Of a stretch of 56,127 nt of DNA, positions 15,080 through 24,641 are shown in pieces. The notes beneath the pieces were generated by a model. The model made no database searches. It was not told where the DNA came from and was given only the letters and a program-made list of their open reading frames with translations. Position numbers and translations under genes: made by a program. Numbering within the stretch: the first letter of the stretch is position 1; the number at the start of each line of letters is the position of its first letter. This DNA is from Bifidobacterium callitrichidarum. Lineage in GTDB: Bacteria > Actinomycetota > Actinomycetes > Actinomycetales > Bifidobacteriaceae. The stretch is taken from positions 1-56,127 of the forward strand of contig NZ_QFFM01000020.1 of the NCBI RefSeq assembly GCF_003129905.1, written 5' to 3'.

Positions 15080-16534
15080 ATGGATCTCTTCCGTAAGAAA
15101 AACGTGGATCAGCTCGTATCCGAATCCACACCGCTCAAGCGCACCATGCACACGTTCGATCTGACGATGCTCGGCATCGGCGCGATCATCGGCACCGGTA
15201 TCTTCGTGCTTACCGGCAAGGGCGCGCTCACCGCGGGCCCGGCGCTGTCCGTCTCATTCCTGCTGGCCGCCATCTGCTGCGGTTTCGCGGGCCTGTGCTA
15301 CGCCGAATTCGCTTCCATGGCCCCGGTCTCCGGTTCGGCCTACTCCTACGCCTACCTGGCCTTCGGCGAGCTCATCGCCTTCATCATCGGCTGGGACCTC
15401 ATCCTGGAATACGCCCTGCAGGCGGCCACCGTGTCCGCCGGCTGGTCCGGGTACTTCAACAAACTGCTTGAAGGCTTCGGCCTGCATCTGCCCGTGGAGC
15501 TCACCGCCGCATACGGCACCACTCCGGGCGTGACCACCTACTTCAATCTGCCCGGCTTCGTGATCGTGCTGCTGATTACGTGGGTGCTGTCCATCGGCAT
15601 CAACCAGACCAAGCGCACCAATGACATCATGGTGATGATCAAGCTCGTCATCATCGTGCTGTTCATCATCTGCACCGTGTGGTTCGTGAACCCGGCCAAC
15701 TGGCACCCGTTCTCCCCGTACGGCATCTACACGTTCCAGCCCGGCTCCACGCAGCCGTACGGCATCGTACCGGCCGCTTCCATCGTGTTCTTCAGCTTCA
15801 TCGGCTTCGACGCCGTTTCCTCCTCCGCCGAGGAGACCGTGAACCCGAACAAGACGCTGCCGAAGGGCATTCTGCTCTCCCTGGCCATCTCCACCGTGCT
15901 GTACATCGTGATGACGCTCATCATGACCGGCGTGGTGCCGTACAAGGAGTTCGCGAACTTCATCGACGCCCCGGTGGCCGGCGTGATCCTGGCGACCGGC
16001 CTCAACTGGCTGGCCGTGATCGTGAACCTCGGCGCACTCATCGGCATGACCACGGTGATGCTCGTGCAGCTGTACGGCCAGTCCCGCATCTGCTACGCCA
16101 TGAGCCGAGACGGCCTGTTCCCGGAGTTCTTCGGCCATGTACATGAGAAGTACCGCACGCCGTTCAAGGGCACCTGGTTCTTCGGCATCCTGACCGCCAT
16201 CGCCGGTGGCTTCATCAACATCAACGTGCTGTTCGAGCTGGTGAACATCGGCACGCTGACCGCGTTCATCATCGTGTCCGCCGGCATCCTGTGGATGCGC
16301 AAGACGCAGCCGGACGCGCACCGCGGCTTCAAGGCCCCGCTCGTGCCGTTCACCCCGATCGTCTCCATCGTGTTCTGCTTCGTGCTCATCGCCGGCCTGA
16401 ACTGGGAGACCTGGGTGCGGTTCGCCGTGTGGTTCGGCCTGGGTCTGATCGTGTACTTCGCGTACAGCCGCAAGCGTTCCAAGCTTGATCCGGCGAACGC
16501 GAAGGCAGAGGTCAAGGCCACCGCCGAGGCCTGA
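15080..16534 (+). CDS. APC-superfamily amino acid permease, cationic-type
   Basis: The 484-residue product has about 12 membrane helices and the hallmark first-helix motif LGIGAIIGTGIFVLTG (residues about 31-46) of the APC superfamily. It is most like the CAT/YfnA group, which moves cationic or neutral amino acids across the cytoplasmic membrane; the substrate cannot be told from sequence alone. The ATG at 15080 follows GAGAGAAG; an upstream in-frame start at 15017 would add a non-membrane leader and is less likely. It is monocistronic and ends at a strong terminator. Confidence 0.88.
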   Translation: MDLFRKKNVDQLVSESTPLKRTMHTFDLTMLGIGAIIGTGIFVLTGKGALTAGPALSVSFLLAAICCGFAGLCYAEFASMAPVSGSAYSYAYLAFGELIAFIIGWDLILEYALQAATVSAGWSGYFNKLLEGFGLHLPVELTAAYGTTPGVTTYFNLPGFVIVLLITWVLSIGINQTKRTNDIMVMIKLVIIVLFIICTVWFVNPANWHPFSPYGIYTFQPGSTQPYGIVPAASIVFFSFIGFDAVSSSAEETVNPNKTLPKGILLSLAISTVLYIVMTLIMTGVVPYKEFANFIDAPVAGVILATGLNWLAVIVNLGALIGMTTVMLVQLYGQSRICYAMSRDGLFPEFFGHVHEKYRTPFKGTWFFGILTAIAGGFININVLFELVNIGTLTAFIIVSAGILWMRKTQPDAHRGFKAPLVPFTPIVSIVFCFVLIAGLNWETWVRFAVWFGLGLIVYFAYSRKRSKLDPANAKAEVKATAEA

Positions 16535-16563
16535 TTTTCGGCGATTCCTGCCGAAATAACAAC

Positions 16564-16592
16564 AAAAGCTCCTCTTCGTGAGGAGCTTTTTC
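16564..16592 (+). terminator. Rho-independent terminator after the permease
   Basis: AAAAGCTCCTC and GAGGAGCTTTT form a perfect 11-bp stem (16564-16574 with 16580-16590) with a 5-base loop and a T-run. It is nearly symmetric, so it can also serve the converging acetyltransferase gene. Confidence 0.92.
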
Positions 16593-16618
16593 GTATTGCG
16601 TGTTATTCCACGCTCAAC

Positions 16619-17161
16619 TCACCACTCGTGGCGCTGGTAGGCGATTCTGGTGGTGTCGGTCGGACGGTCGAGCAACTGGATAAGGCCGCAGCGGGCGAAG
16701 CCGGAGCTTTCCAGCACATGCTGCATGGCCTTGTTGTTGGGATGGGTGTCGGCGCGCACGTTGCCGTAGTGCTTCAGGGCCCACTTGATGCAGTCGCGGG
16801 CCGCGTGCCGCACCAGGCCGGAGGAGGCGATGCGGTGAATGGTCACGTAGGAATCGTCGTCGAGCCAGGCGCCGTCGATGGTGGCGTACGTGGGGTCCTG
16901 CCCCGGACACAGGGCGAACTGGGCCAGGATGCGTTCGCGACCGTTGCATTCGTCCACGAGCAGCATGGTGCGCTGGTTGGCGATGTCGTCCAGGATCACG
17001 GATTCACGGGGGAATTCATGGCCCCACTGGGTGGGATTGCCGCTCGCGGCCATAAGCGCACGCGCATGGGCGTAGATTTTCTGCATCTGCGGGAAATCAC
17101 GCATGGTGGCGTGGCGGAAGCGGCGGGGCGATGCCTTGCCCGTGGTGTTCGAATGGGTCAC
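16619..17161 (-). CDS. GNAT-family N-acetyltransferase
   Basis: The 180-residue protein has the GNAT layout: substrate-side helices (FPQMQKIYAHARALMAASGN), central strands (YVTIHRIASSGL, then the acetyl-CoA loop region VRHAARDCIKWAL) and the typical late motif RADTHPNNKAMQHVLESSGF where the acceptor site ends. The substrate is unknown. It starts with GTG at 17161 behind AGAGGTG. It converges on the permease gene and shares its terminator region. Confidence 0.85.
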   Translation of the reverse strand: MTHSNTTGKASPRRFRHATMRDFPQMQKIYAHARALMAASGNPTQWGHEFPRESVILDDIANQRTMLLVDECNGRERILAQFALCPGQDPTYATIDGAWLDDDSYVTIHRIASSGLVRHAARDCIKWALKHYGNVRADTHPNNKAMQHVLESSGFARCGLIQLLDRPTDTTRIAYQRHEW

Positions 17162-17247
17162 TGTTCACCTCTGACGATTCGCGAACGTCGCCGGCGCAAA
17201 CGCCGGTGGACAACTGACGGCAAAACTACCATGTCATAGGCACAAGA

Positions 17248-17280
17248 AACCCCGCCCGCGTTACATGGCGGACGGGGTTC
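17248..17280 (-). terminator. Terminator downstream of luxS
   Basis: AACCCCGCCCGC (17248-17259) pairs with GCGGACGGGGTT (17268-17279) with one mismatch, and the minus strand continues with TTTCTTG. The same stem sequence is used after the binding protein gene at 35676-35711. Confidence 0.8.
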
Positions 17281-17299
17281 GGCCGGTTGTCGGACAGGT

Positions 17300-17806
17300 T
17301 CAGACGACCTTGCGTTCGAACGGGTCGGAGCTGATGCCCTCCTCGAGGATCTGCTTGGCCCATTCCTTGGCGGTGAACAGGCTGTGGTCGCGGTAGTTGC
17401 CGCAGCTCTTCTCGGTGGTGGCGGGCACGTCATCCCACGTGGCCTTGTAGGCGATGAACTCCAGCGATTCCTTCAGGGCCTTGGCCACCTCCTCGGTGGG
17501 ATGCTCGCCCCAGGTCAGCAGATGGAAGCCGGTGCGGCAGCCGAACGGCGAGCAGTCGATGTAGCCCGGAATGCGTTCGCGCAGCAGCACGGCGATGGTG
17601 TGCTCGATGGTGTGCAGGCCGCCGGTGGGGATGGCCTGCTTGTTCGGCTGGGTCAGGCGCAGGTCGTAATTGGAGATCACGTCGCCGTGCGGGCCCTTCT
17701 CGGTGTCGATGTAACGCACGTACGGCGCCTTGACCTTGGTGTGATCCAGCTGGAAGCTCTCCACCACCGGCTTCTCGGCCGGCTGCGCGTTCGTCTCGTC
17801 CGTCAT
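17300..17806 (-). CDS. luxS: S-ribosylhomocysteine lyase LuxS
   Basis: LuxS splits S-ribosylhomocysteine into homocysteine and the autoinducer-2 precursor DPD. The 168-residue protein has the iron-binding HTIEH (residues 65-69), catalytic Cys85 in [14 protein letters not shown] and a later Cys in [12 protein letters not shown] choose the ATG at 17806 behind AAAGGGGAACGG; the frame is open upstream to 17857. The homocysteine it makes could enter the cystathionine genes located about 4 kb away, so the neighbourhood is consistent with recycling of methyl-cycle sulfur into cysteine. Confidence 0.97.
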   Translation of the reverse strand: MTDETNAQPAEKPVVESFQLDHTKVKAPYVRYIDTEKGPHGDVISNYDLRLTQPNKQAIPTGGLHTIEHTIAVLLRERIPGYIDCSPFGCRTGFHLLTWGEHPTEEVAKALKESLEFIAYKATWDDVPATTEKSCGNYRDHSLFTAKEWAKQILEEGISSDPFERKVV

Positions 17807-17961
17807 TCCGTTCCCCTTTCCGCATCGATGGCCGATGCGATTACAGGTATTGTGCATACGTCTGCAATCGTAGTCGCGATCGGCTGCTTGCGGCAGCCGC
17901 TTCGCTATAGGAATTGGTTAGGATGCGCTGATACCGGCTTCAGTTTCGGCGATTGCACCGA

Positions 17962-19620
17962 TCAGTTGCCCCGCCAGCCGGTGGCGTCCGCTCCGGCGGC
18001 GCGGATGGCCTGACCGGAGGTCGGCGTCACGCCGTCCACCACGACCTTGGTGCCGATGGTGGCGAAGTCGTACATCCACTTGGCATCGGCCACCTGCATG
18101 TTGATGCAGCCGTGCGAACCGGGGATGCCCTGCTGCACGTAAATCGGGTGCTCGCCCCACATGTAGGCCGGGACACCGTGCAGGGCCTCGCCGCCGTTGT
18201 AGTACGAAACCCACGGCGTGTTCGGCTGGTTGTAGCCTTCGCCGGACATGGTCTGGGACTCGTACTTGAGGTACACGTAGAACGTGCCCGTGTCGGAAAG
18301 CATGGAGCCGTCGGCGGTGGGCTTGCCGGAGGCGATGAGGAAGGTCTTGACGGGAGTGGTGCCCTGGTAGGCGGTGGCGGTCTGGTTCGTCAGATCCACG
18401 TGGACCCACTTGTCGCCGTTGGCCACGTCAAAGTTGTGCGGCACCTCCACTTCCTTGACCTCGTACGGGCTGTCCGTGACGGCCACGGTCGAGTCGGTGG
18501 ACTGGTTCTGCTCGATGGCGGTGGCCAGCTTGGCGGGCGCGTCGCCCACGCCGGTCACCTTGATGCCGTCCACGCCCAGCGTCTTGTCGGCGCCGATGCG
18601 CACGCCACCCTCGGACTTCGGGGTGATGTAGACCTCACGGTCCACCTTCTCCACGGTCAGTTCCTTGGTCACGGCGGCGCTGGACACGTAGGCGTTGATG
18701 GCGTCATGGTCGACGATCAGGCTCATCGTACCGGTCTTGAGGTCGGTGGTGGGCTTGAGGAACTTGGCGATCTGCTCCACCGGAATCGTGATGCTCTTGT
18801 TCACGCCGTTGTCCACGGTCAGGTTCAGGCCCAGACGCGCGTTGGCGTCGGCCGCGACCTGCTGGGCGCTGGCGGAATCGATCGGATTGGTGCCGGACTC
18901 CAGCTTGACCGCCACCGTGGTGTTGGTGCCGGGCGTGGCGACGGCCTGCTTGACGGCGGCCGTGACGGCCTGCATCTGCGGGGCCTTGCCGTCGTGTCCC
19001 TCGTCGAACACGAACTGCTTGGCATCCTTGTCGTAGGAGACGGTCGTGATCTTCACGCGATCGGACTCATCCACCAGGTTGTCGGTCACGTACTGCTCGG
19101 CCTTGGTGTCGTTCGTGGTGGCGGAGAGCGGGACGTGCACCTGGTTGAGGATGTTGAGCTTGGCGAAGTCGCCGGTCTTGGCGTTCATCAGCGCGTCCAC
19201 GGTCTTGTCCGCGTCCGCGGTCACGCCCATATCGGCCAGCGAGGCCTCGGCGCTCTTGCCGTCGGCGGTGAAGGTCACGGTGGTAGTCTTCAGCTGCTGC
19301 TTGACGGTGTCCTTCAGTTCGTCACGGGTCTGGCCCATCACGGAGACATCGCCCAGATACACGCCGGGCGCGGCCTTGTCCTGGAAGTACCAGCGGCCGA
19401 CGAAGAAGTATGCGATGAACGCGGCCAGAATCACCGCGAACACGGAAGCCAGCACCACGATCCAGGCCTTGCCGTGGCGCTTGGCGTGGGCCATGTGTCC
19501 ACCTGCCTTGACCGCGTCATCGGCGGCGGCCATCTTGGGCATGCCGTCGAAGCCCACGGGGCGCAGCACGGCGGTCTGCTCGTCGTCCGGCCGCGGGAAT
19601 GAAGTTGTTACGTCGGTCAT
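17962..19620 (-). CDS. L,D-transpeptidase (YkuD) with membrane anchor
   Basis: The 552-residue protein has a cytoplasmic N-terminus, one membrane segment (about residues 50-72, AWIVVLASVFAVILAAFIAY), two repeated extracellular peptidoglycan-binding-like domains (VYLGDVSVMGQTRDEL onward, typical of PG_binding_4) and a C-terminal YkuD domain with the active-site signature HGVP...GSHGCINM, catalytic Cys near residue 507. It probably makes 3-3 cross-links or attaches proteins in the cell wall. The start is the ATG at 19620 behind AAGGTGG. It is divergent from recQ. Confidence 0.93.
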   Translation of the reverse strand: MTDVTTSFPRPDDEQTAVLRPVGFDGMPKMAAADDAVKAGGHMAHAKRHGKAWIVVLASVFAVILAAFIAYFFVGRWYFQDKAAPGVYLGDVSVMGQTRDELKDTVKQQLKTTTVTFTADGKSAEASLADMGVTADADKTVDALMNAKTGDFAKLNILNQVHVPLSATTNDTKAEQYVTDNLVDESDRVKITTVSYDKDAKQFVFDEGHDGKAPQMQAVTAAVKQAVATPGTNTTVAVKLESGTNPIDSASAQQVAADANARLGLNLTVDNGVNKSITIPVEQIAKFLKPTTDLKTGTMSLIVDHDAINAYVSSAAVTKELTVEKVDREVYITPKSEGGVRIGADKTLGVDGIKVTGVGDAPAKLATAIEQNQSTDSTVAVTDSPYEVKEVEVPHNFDVANGDKWVHVDLTNQTATAYQGTTPVKTFLIASGKPTADGSMLSDTGTFYVYLKYESQTMSGEGYNQPNTPWVSYYNGGEALHGVPAYMWGEHPIYVQQGIPGSHGCINMQVADAKWMYDFATIGTKVVVDGVTPTSGQAIRAAGADATGWRGN

Positions 19621-19823
19621 ATCCACCTTATTCTCTGAACAGCGTTCCTCGAAAAAAGACGTATAATATATCTTTTCCCTAGTCGCGATAGTAATACGGG
19701 CACGCTACCAGCCGGTTGCCACGCATGGAAATATGAGCCCGAAGCGCAACCGTTGTGAGCAAAGTCACGCGCGCGAAGGCGCCGCAACCCGTCCGCGCAA
19801 ACCGAACGCTACACTGGTCAACT

Positions 19824-21755
19824 ATGGCAGCACAGGACGCCTTGGGGGCACTCAACCAGTATTTCGGCTACGATTCGTTCCGTCCCGGCCAGCAGGGAAT
19901 CGTCGAATCGTTGCTCGCCGGGCGCGACGTGCTCGGCGTGATGCCCACCGGCGCCGGCAAATCCGTGTGCTATCAGGTGCCCGCCGCGCTCATGAGCGGC
20001 GTGACGCTGGTGATTTCGCCGCTGATCTCCCTGATGCGCGACCAGGTGGACGCCCTGAACGACCTGGGCCTTGCCGCCGCGTTCGTCAACACCACGCAGA
20101 CCCCGGACGAACAGTCGATGGTGCTCGCGCAGGCCGCCGCCGGCCAGGTGAAACTGCTGTACGTGGCCCCGGAACGCCTGGAAACCGGCCGGTTCCGTGA
20201 TTTCGCCGCCCGTACGCCGATTTCGCTCATCGCCGTGGACGAGGCCCACTGCGTCTCCCAATGGGGACAGGATTTCCGTTCGTCCTACCTTGGCATCGGC
20301 GATTTCATCGCCTCGCTGCCGGTTCGTCCGCCGGTCGGCGCGTTCACCGCCACCGCCACCGAGCGCGTGCGGCGGGACATCGTCTCTATTCTGGGTCTGC
20401 GCGATCCGGCCGTGACCGTGACCGGCTTCGACCGGCCGAACCTGTACTTCGACGTGGTCAAACTGGAGACCAAGTACAAGGCCGCATGGGTGGCCAGCTA
20501 CGTGGCCGACCATCCGGACGAGTCCGGCATCGTCTACTGCGCCACGCGCAAGGAGACCGAGGCGCTTGCCGCCACCCTGAGCCAGATGGGGCACCCGGCC
20601 GTGGCCTACCACGGCGGTATGGCGCCGGACTTGCGCGAACGGGCCCAGCGCGACTTCATCACCGACCAGGTGCCCGTGGTGGTGGCCACCAACGCCTTCG
20701 GCATGGGCATCGACAAGTCCAACGTGCGGTTCGTGATCCACCACAATATGCCCGAATCCATCGAGGCCTACTATCAGGAGGCCGGCCGCGCGGGCCGTGA
20801 CGGCGAGCCCAGCCGTTGCACGTTGCTGTGGAACGAATCGGACATCGTGACCCGACGCCGGCTGCTGGACAGCGATTACGAGAACGAGCGTCTGACCCCT
20901 CAGGAGCAGGAGATCGTACGTCAGTCCAAACGCCGCCTGCTCGACGGCATGGTGGGCTATTGCCGCACCACGGACTGCCTGCACCGGTATATGACGCGGT
21001 ATTTCGGGCAGGAGATCGGGACCGATTCGCCGGGCGAGGCCGGCGGCCCCCATCGTTGCGGTGCCTGTTCGAACTGCGAAAGCACGTTCGAGACCATCGA
21101 TGTGACCCGTGTGGCCCAAGCCATCAGCCGCTGCGTGCATGACGTGAACCAGCGCGTGGGCTCGGGCAAGATCGTCAAGATCCTGCGCGGCTCCAAGGCG
21201 CAGGACCTCGCGTGGCTGAACCCAGAGCAGATGCCCACCTTCGGCATGCTCAAGGACGTGAACGAGGCCCGCATCCGCGACGTGCTGAGCCAGATGGCCA
21301 CAGACGGCTACCTGTTCATCGCCGAGGGACGCCTGCCCATCGTGATGTTCGGCAAACGCGCCGCGGAGACCGCCGCGCCCGACTTCCACTACGAGATCAA
21401 GCGGGTGGAACGCAAGTCAGCGGCCGCCGGAGGTACGGGTTCCGGTCGAAGCCGCAACGCCGCGTCCGCCATGTCCGACGGCTCCGCGACCGGCCCGGCG
21501 CTCGGCTCGTACATCCCGGACGATGACGAGGAGGCGCTGTTCCAGAAGCTGCGCGAACTGCGCCGTACCATCGCCCAAGAGATCGGCAAGCCGCCGTACA
21601 TCGTCTTCTCGGATAAGACCCTGCGCGATATGGCCCGTATCAAACCGGTCACCAACGCGCAGTTCCTGGCCGTCAACGGCGTGGGCCAGCACAAGCTCGA
21701 CCTCTACGGCCAGCGCTTCATGCAGGCCGTCGCCTCGTTCAACGCAGGAGCGTGA
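19824..21755 (+). CDS. recQ: ATP-dependent DNA helicase RecQ
   Basis: RecQ unwinds DNA 3' to 5' in recombination repair. Visible are Walker A MPTGAGKS (residues 40-47), DEAH box VDEAHCVSQWGQDF (about 138), helicase motifs TNAFGMGIDKSNVRFVIHH and YYQEAGRAGRDG, the zinc-binding cysteines (first near 379, CGACSNCE near 410), a winged helix region and a C-terminal HRDC domain (about 565-640). The ATG at 19824 is the likely start: a GTG at 19755 would add residues not seen in the family. There is no clear Shine-Dalgarno, and TACACT lies about 9 bases upstream, so the message may be leaderless. Confidence 0.95.
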   Translation: MAAQDALGALNQYFGYDSFRPGQQGIVESLLAGRDVLGVMPTGAGKSVCYQVPAALMSGVTLVISPLISLMRDQVDALNDLGLAAAFVNTTQTPDEQSMVLAQAAAGQVKLLYVAPERLETGRFRDFAARTPISLIAVDEAHCVSQWGQDFRSSYLGIGDFIASLPVRPPVGAFTATATERVRRDIVSILGLRDPAVTVTGFDRPNLYFDVVKLETKYKAAWVASYVADHPDESGIVYCATRKETEALAATLSQMGHPAVAYHGGMAPDLRERAQRDFITDQVPVVVATNAFGMGIDKSNVRFVIHHNMPESIEAYYQEAGRAGRDGEPSRCTLLWNESDIVTRRRLLDSDYENERLTPQEQEIVRQSKRRLLDGMVGYCRTTDCLHRYMTRYFGQEIGTDSPGEAGGPHRCGACSNCESTFETIDVTRVAQAISRCVHDVNQRVGSGKIVKILRGSKAQDLAWLNPEQMPTFGMLKDVNEARIRDVLSQMATDGYLFIAEGRLPIVMFGKRAAETAAPDFHYEIKRVERKSAAAGGTGSGRSRNAASAMSDGSATGPALGSYIPDDDEEALFQKLRELRRTIAQEIGKPPYIVFSDKTLRDMARIKPVTNAQFLAVNGVGQHKLDLYGQRFMQAVASFNAGA

Positions 21756-21814
21756 GGAGGTGTGTGGCCGCCGCCGCTCTGCTGACAGCGGCAGCCGGCC
21801 ACGCCCTGTAGTCA

Positions 21815-22999
21815 TCACAGACGCTCCAACGCCTGCTTGAGGTCGGCGATGAGGTCGTCCGCGTTCTCGATGCCCACGGAGATGCGCACCAGGTTGGCGG
21901 GCACCTGCAGGGTGGTGCCGGACACGGAGGCGTGGGTCATGGCGGCCGGCACCTCGATGAGGCTTTCCACGCCGCCCAGCGACTCGGCCAGCGTGAAGAT
22001 CTCGGTGTGATCCACGAACCGATTGGCCGCCTCGGCACCCGCGGCAAGCTGCACGGACACGATGCCGCCGAAGCCGCCATGCATCTGACGGGCGGCGATC
22101 TCATGGCCGGGGTGGGATTCGAGGCCCGGGTACCAGACGCGCTCGATCACGTCGGACGGCTGGGATTCCAGCCACTGGGCCACCTTGAGCGCGTTGGCGC
22201 TGTGGCGCTTGACGCGCAGGTCCAGGGTCTTGAGGCCGCGGATGTCCAGCCAGGAATCGAACGGGGAGGGCACGGCGCCGGCGGCGTTCTGCAGGAAGGC
22301 CACCTTCTCGCGGGTCTCCTCGTCGTTCAAAACCACGGCGCCGCCCACCACGTCGGAGTGGCCGCCGATGTACTTGGTGGTGGAGTAGACCACCGCGTCC
22401 GCGCCGTCATCCAGCGGGTGCTGCAGGGCCGGGGAGGCGAAGGTGTTGTCCACCACCACCTTGGTGCCGTACTTGTGCGCGACTTCGGCGGTGGCGGCGA
22501 TGTCCGTGATGTTGAGCAGCGGGTTGGACGGCGTCTCCACCCACACGTACTTGTAGTGCTTGGAGGCCAGCGCCTGCTCGACGGCGGCCAGATCGGTGAT
22601 GTCCACCACGTCCAGGCCGACGCCCCACGGCACGAACACCTTGGCGAGCAGACGGTAGGTGCCGCCGTACACGTCGTTGCCAAGCAGGATGTTGTCACCG
22701 GGCAGGATGGTGGAGCGCAGCAGCACGTCGATGGCGGCAAGGCCCGAGGAGAAGCTCAGCGCGTACTTGGCGCCTTCGACCGCGGCGAGCTGCTCGTCGA
22801 AGCTGGTGCGGGTGGGGTTGATGGAACGCGAGTAGTCGTGACCGCCCCTGAGGCCCAGCACGCCGTCCTGCTTGAAAGTGGAGGTGGCGAAGATCGGCGT
22901 CACCACGGCACCGGTGGTGGGGTCGGGCTCCTGGCCGGCGTGGATGGCACGGGTGGCGAGGGCGGTTTCGGCAAACTTGGCGTTGTATTCGGCGGACAT
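21815..22999 (-). CDS. metB: Cystathionine gamma-synthase/lyase
   Basis: This 394-residue PLP enzyme belongs to the Cys/Met metabolism family: SRSINPTRTSFDEQLAAVEG near residue 55, the substrate-side VVDNTFASPALQHPLDDGAD and PLP lysine near 209 in YSTTKYIGGHSDVVGG. Sequence alone does not separate gamma-synthase (forward) from gamma-lyase (reverse). Its partner immediately upstream is cystathionine beta-synthase-like, which favours a role in cysteine formation from homocysteine. AAGGAAAACCAAC precedes the ATG. It is transcribed after the beta-synthase gene, separated by about 138 bases. Confidence 0.9.
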   Translation of the reverse strand: MSAEYNAKFAETALATRAIHAGQEPDPTTGAVVTPIFATSTFKQDGVLGLRGGHDYSRSINPTRTSFDEQLAAVEGAKYALSFSSGLAAIDVLLRSTILPGDNILLGNDVYGGTYRLLAKVFVPWGVGLDVVDITDLAAVEQALASKHYKYVWVETPSNPLLNITDIAATAEVAHKYGTKVVVDNTFASPALQHPLDDGADAVVYSTTKYIGGHSDVVGGAVVLNDEETREKVAFLQNAAGAVPSPFDSWLDIRGLKTLDLRVKRHSANALKVAQWLESQPSDVIERVWYPGLESHPGHEIAARQMHGGFGGIVSVQLAAGAEAANRFVDHTEIFTLAESLGGVESLIEVPAAMTHASVSGTTLQVPANLVRISVGIENADDLIADLKQALERL

Positions 23000-23073
23000 G
23001 TTGGTTTTCCTTCTTATATCGATGAGTCTGTGAACGGGTTGGTTTGGATGCTGATGATGATTGACGGTCAGTC

Positions 23074-23121
23074 GTGAGGACTGCCGTGAGGGCCGTTGTG
23101 AGGACCGTTGTGAGGTCTGCT
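23074..23121. repeat. Four tandem 12-base units
   Basis: GTGAGGACTGCC, GTGAGGGCCGTT, GTGAGGACCGTT and GTGAGGTCTGCT follow one another in the gap between the two cystathionine genes. There is no open reading frame assigned here. The unit keeps GTGAGG and varies behind it. Confidence 0.8.
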
Positions 23122-23137
23122 GTGCAGCGGCGGCGAT

Positions 23138-24160
23138 TTACAGGTACTGTTCAGCCAGCGACGGCTTGGTGGTGCGGTCCACGATGTCGCCGTAGCCGTT
23201 GGCGCGCATCCAGTCGTCGTTGAAGATCTTCTCCAGGTAGCTGCGGCCGGAGTCCGGGGCGAGCACCACCACGAGCTGGTTCTCGTCCAGGTCGTTGGCG
23301 AGCGCGTACTTGATGGCGCTGGCCACGGCCATGCCGGAGGAGCCGCCCACGAGCAGCGCCTCCTCGCCGGCGAGTCGGCGGGTCATCTCGAAGGCCTCGG
23401 CGTCGCCCACCTTGACGATGTCGTCGGTGATGTTCCGGTCGAAGGCCTTGGGATAGAAGTCCTCCCCCACGCCCTCGATGTCGTACTGGTGGACGTCGGC
23501 CAGCGAGTCGGCGGAGTAGATGGAGCCTTCCGGATCGGAACCGATCACCTTGACCGCGCCGTTCGAGGCTTCCTTGAGGTACTTGCCGGTGCCGGAGATG
23601 GTGCCGCCGGTGCCGATGCCGGCCACGAAGTGCGTGACCTTGTGGTCCGTGGCCTCCCAGATCTCCGGGCCGGTGGTGTAGTAGTGGCTTTCCGGGCCGT
23701 TCGGGTTGTCGTACTGGTTCGGGCGGAAGCCGCCGGGGATCTCGTTGGCGAGTCGTTCGGCCACCTGGTAGTAGGAGCGCGGGTCGTCCGGGCCGGCGTC
23801 GGTGGGGGTCACGATGACTTCGGCGCCGTACGCGCGCAGCACGGCGCGCTTGGACTCGGAGACCTTGTCCGGCAGGGTGAAGATCGTGCGGTAGCCGCGC
23901 TGCTGGGCCACGAGAGCCAGGCCGACGCCGGTGTTGCCGGAGGTGGGTTCGACGATCACGCCGCCGGGCTTGAGCTGTCCGGAACGCTCGGCCGCGTCGA
24001 TGATGCGCTCGGCGATGCGGTCCTTGGAGGAACCGCCGGGGTGGAAGTATTCGACCTTGACGTCGATGGTGGCCTTGACGCCGTCCGCCTGGGGAATGTG
24101 GTTGAGCTTTACGAGCGGGGTGTTGCCGATGAGTTCCGCGAGGCTGTTGTGAACGGTCAT
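23138..24160 (-). CDS. Cystathionine beta-synthase / cysteine synthase family enzyme
   Basis: The 340-residue protein is a fold-type II PLP enzyme: IGNTPLVKLN at the N-terminus, PLP lysine Lys46 in HPGGSSKDRIAE, substrate loop PTSGNTGVGLALVAQQRG and the glycine-rich phosphate loop GIGTGGTISGTGKYLKE. GSDPEGSIYS and the SYYQVAERLANEIPG region favour cystathionine beta-synthase over O-acetylserine sulfhydrylase. It has neither a heme domain nor C-terminal CBS domains. The ATG at 24160 follows AAAGGACCCC; the longer frame to 24319 has no family support. With the next gene it forms a likely homocysteine-to-cysteine pathway. Confidence 0.9.
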   Translation of the reverse strand: MTVHNSLAELIGNTPLVKLNHIPQADGVKATIDVKVEYFHPGGSSKDRIAERIIDAAERSGQLKPGGVIVEPTSGNTGVGLALVAQQRGYRTIFTLPDKVSESKRAVLRAYGAEVIVTPTDAGPDDPRSYYQVAERLANEIPGGFRPNQYDNPNGPESHYYTTGPEIWEATDHKVTHFVAGIGTGGTISGTGKYLKEASNGAVKVIGSDPEGSIYSADSLADVHQYDIEGVGEDFYPKAFDRNITDDIVKVGDAEAFEMTRRLAGEEALLVGGSSGMAVASAIKYALANDLDENQLVVVLAPDSGRSYLEKIFNDDWMRANGYGDIVDRTTKPSLAEQYL

Positions 24161-24641
24161 GTTGGGGTCCTTTGTCCGGTTTGGTTGGGTTGACGATGAT
24201 GCGGTCTGCTGTTTTCGTGAACCGACGTTCCCGGACGGGCGGCCATTGACTGGTGATTGATCGGAGCATCCGCCCTTCTCGCATAAGGGGTATGCCGTGC
24301 TTCCATGTGTTACGAACAATCCGATGAGCCGTGTTGTGCATTATGCAAACCACTGCAACCGCGCCAATTTCGCGGTATTCGGATTCATGGAAGATGCGCG
24401 GCGAACCTGCCGCGATTCGAATGCTCGTTCTCAAGTTATGCGTCACTGACCGTGCGCCCGGGGGCGTCGGTTAGCGACAACAACATGAGAAAATCTGCAT
24501 GCCTCATACCATAGCACGCCTCTGGACATCCGCGTGTCGCATGCGTTCATATGCCGGAAGATGCGGCGGCCGAATCCCGTTCCTGAGCCGATCCGCTCCG
24601 CTTTCTCGGATATGGCCGCCACGGACGGCCGAAGAAACCGA

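Noticed and set aside
23074..23121. Possible CRISPR array
   Set aside because: Units are 12 bases with no spacers and no cas genes nearby.
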